NCBI RefSeq assembly: GCF_015291745.1
Contig: NZ_CP030059.1
Coordinates: 62,001-126,000 of the forward strand
Length of the DNA: 64,000 nucleotides
Direction: 5' to 3'
Source: Bradyrhizobium sp. CCBAU 53351
Lineage (GTDB): Bacteria > Pseudomonadota > Alphaproteobacteria > Rhizobiales > Xanthobacteraceae
Numbering within the stretch: position 1 is the stretch's first letter; each line of letters begins with the position of its first letter. The notes under the pieces are model-generated. The model searched no databases. It was not told the origin of the DNA and worked only from the letters and a program-made list of their open reading frames with translations. Positions 62,436 to 64,000 of this stretch are shown here, one piece after another. Made by a program: the position numbers and the translations under genes.

Positions 62436-64000
62436 TCAGGCCGGTTCGGGATTGCGCGAGCGATCGGACAAGGCGGTGGAGAGGACGTTACCAAGGGCGC
62501 TCTGCTTGTCGCGGCGGCGTTGCACCGAGGAAGGAATGCGCATGGCTTCGCGGTACTTCGCGACCGTGCGGCGGGCAATATCAATGCCCGAAGCGCGCAA
62601 GCGTTCCACGATGGTGTCGTCCGACAGGATCGCGCTCGGCTCCTCCGAATCGATCAGCTGCTTGATGTGATGGCGCACCGCTTCGGCGGAATGCGCCTCG
62701 CCGCCGTCGGCCGAGGCGATCGAGGCCGTGAAGAAATATTTCAGCTCGAACGTGCCGCGGTTGGTGGCCATGTATTTATTGGCGGTGACGCGGGACACCG
62801 TGGATTCGTGCATCTGGATGGCGTCGGCGACGGCCTTCAGATTGAGCGGCCGCAGATGCGCCACGCCATGGGTGAAGAAGCCGTCCTGCTGGCGCACGAT
62901 CTCGGTTGCGACTTTCAGGATGGTGCGGGCGCGCTGGTCGAGCGCGCGCACCAGCCAGGTCGCGTTCTGCAGCGCGTCGGTGAAATAGGACTTGTCGCCG
63001 TCCTTGCCGATCTTCTTCGAGAGCTGCGAATAGTAGGTCTGGTTGACCAGCACGCGCGGCAAGGTGTCGCTGTTGAGCTCGACATGCCAGCCTCCGTCGG
63101 GACCCGGGCGGACATAGACGTCGGGCACCATGGTCTGCAGGCGCGCCGAACCGAACTTCATGCCGGGCTTGGGATTGAGGCGGCGGATCTCGCCGATCAT
63201 GTCGGCGATGTCCTCGTCGTCGACGCCGCAGAGCTTGCGTAAGGCGGCGATGTCGCGTTTGGCGAGGAGATCGAGATGCTCGACCAGGGCCTGCATCGCG
63301 GGGTCGTAGCGGTCGAGCTCGCGGAGCTGGATCGCCAGGCATTCGCTCAAATTGCGCGCACAGACGCCGGGCGGATCGAACTTTTGCAGCACGGCAAGGA
63401 CGCCCTCGACGTCGGCTTGCGATGCGCCGAGGCGCTCCGCGGCCTGGCCGAGATCGGGCGGCAGATAGCCGGCCTCGTCGACGAGGTCGATCAGGTACTG
63501 GCCGATCATGCGCTGCGCGGGCGCGGTGAAAGCCACCGAGAGCTGCTCGGCGAGGTGGTCGCCGAGTGTCATCTCGGCGGCGACGAAAGCTTCGAGATTG
63601 TAGTCTTCGTCACCGGAGGCGCCGCCGCCCCATTCGGTGTAGGTGGTCGGCGCGGCGTCCTGGGCGTTGCGTGCCGCGGCCTCGGCCGGCTCCTCGGAGA
63701 AGACGTTGTCCAGGCCCGTGTCCAGGGTCTGCTCGATCTCGGCGCGGGTGCCGAGATCCTTGCTCATCCATTCTTCCTGGCCCGGCTCGAACGCCTCGCC
63801 GGGACCGCCGCCGGGCTCATCGGCGTTGCCGCCGCCGAAATCGTCGCTGTCGCTGAACTGGCCCGCATCCGTGGGGGTCTCACCCGCGGGGGCCTCGTCA
63901 CTGGCCCGTTCCAGCAGGGGGTTACGCTCGAGTTCCTCTTCCACGAAGGTCGTGAGATCGAGATTGGACAATTGCAGCAGCTTGATCGCCTGCATCAGCT
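62436..64000 (-). CDS. rpoN: RNA polymerase sigma-54 factor RpoN, 5' part outside the window
   Basis: RpoN directs enhancer-dependent promoters, such as those of nif and nitrogen-control genes. The frame is open to the right edge, so the N-terminus is missing. From MQAIKLLQLSNLDLTTFVEEELERNPLLE (in part) it runs through an acidic region, the core-binding domain and a helix-turn-helix. The C-terminal RpoN box is ARRTVAKYREAMRIP. B. japonicum has two copies; synteny with irr, from memory, suggests rpoN2. IHF, made by the ihfB neighbourhood, assists such promoters. Confidence 0.95.
   Translation of the reverse strand, partial: LMQAIKLLQLSNLDLTTFVEEELERNPLLERASDEAPAGETPTDAGQFSDSDDFGGGNADEPGGGPGEAFEPGQEEWMSKDLGTRAEIEQTLDTGLDNVFSEEPAEAAARNAQDAAPTTYTEWGGGASGDEDYNLEAFVAAEMTLGDHLAEQLSVAFTAPAQRMIGQYLIDLVDEAGYLPPDLGQAAERLGASQADVEGVLAVLQKFDPPGVCARNLSECLAIQLRELDRYDPAMQALVEHLDLLAKRDIAALRKLCGVDDEDIADMIGEIRRLNPKPGMKFGSARLQTMVPDVYVRPGPDGGWHVELNSDTLPRVLVNQTYYSQLSKKIGKDGDKSYFTDALQNATWLVRALDQRARTILKVATEIVRQQDGFFTHGVAHLRPLNLKAVADAIQMHESTVSRVTANKYMATNRGTFELKYFFTASIASADGGEAHSAEAVRHHIKQLIDSEEPSAILSDDTIVERLRASGIDIARRTVAKYREAMRIPSSVQRRRDKQSALGNVLSTALSDRSRNPEPA

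Overview
The window is GC-rich, densely coded alphaproteobacterial chromosome. It most likely comes from Bradyrhizobium, close to B. japonicum/B. diazoefficiens. The best single clue is a 163-residue Irr regulator with the haem-regulatory Cys-Pro pair at residues 29-30 and three consecutive histidines at 117-119, as described for the B. japonicum protein. The GC-rich palindromic intergenic repeats, the addB-addA-trxA and trpF-trpB-trpA-accD-folC gene orders, a DivL-type kinase and an hsp20-DUF1150 pair agree with this. There is no phage, insertion sequence, CRISPR array or rRNA. One tRNA gene (Ala, anticodon GGC) is present, and the last gene (rpoN) runs off the right edge.

Layout. 1-2.8 kb: the end of a GNAT acetyltransferase, two tandem paralogous secreted proteins of unknown function and a glutathione S-transferase. 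2.9-9.2 kb: an autotransporter, the fatty-acid genes fabI-fabB-fabA, divergent irr, and an SH3 protein. 9.5-19 kb: a hydroxyacid dehydrogenase, a LysR regulator facing an aldo/keto reductase, moeB, an exported protein with a degenerate trypsin fold, an HWE histidine kinase, a gamma-glutamyltransferase and an orphan ParA. 19-24.5 kb: mutM facing ubiE-ubiB, then coaBC-dut. 24.6-30 kb: divL, a tsaE-amgK fusion, a PilZ protein and murU. 30-38.4 kb: addB-addA-trxA and an ATP-dependent DNA ligase. 38.5-50.6 kb on the minus strand: a phosphoesterase, folC-accD-trpA-trpB-trpF, lapA, ihfB, sppA, rpsA and cmk-aroA. 50.8-53.8 kb: a FYDLN-motif protein, the tRNA, ohrR/ohr and a CoA-transferase. 54-58.3 kb: ugpBAEC behind a Pho-box-like site. 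58.5-64 kb: a heat-shock operon under a sigma-32-like promoter and a ROSE-like RNA thermometer, a TPR protein, and ptsN-hpf-rpoN.

Most of the window is housekeeping. The most unusual item is coaBC, the coenzyme A biosynthesis gene. Its product starts with a FitA-type ribbon-helix-helix (antitoxin-like) DNA-binding domain. A perfect 10-bp inverted repeat, built from half-sites resembling the FitA operator, lies just upstream of its ribosome-binding site, and no toxin gene is present. The CoaC half also lacks the usual catalytic cysteine. This suggests an enzyme that represses its own gene. Other notable items are a histidine-kinase-like protein with Tyr in place of the phospho-acceptor His (DivL), the degenerate trypsin-like protein, an aldo/keto reductase without the tetrad His, and several families of palindromic repeats. 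All calls were made by reading the sequence; no database search was run.
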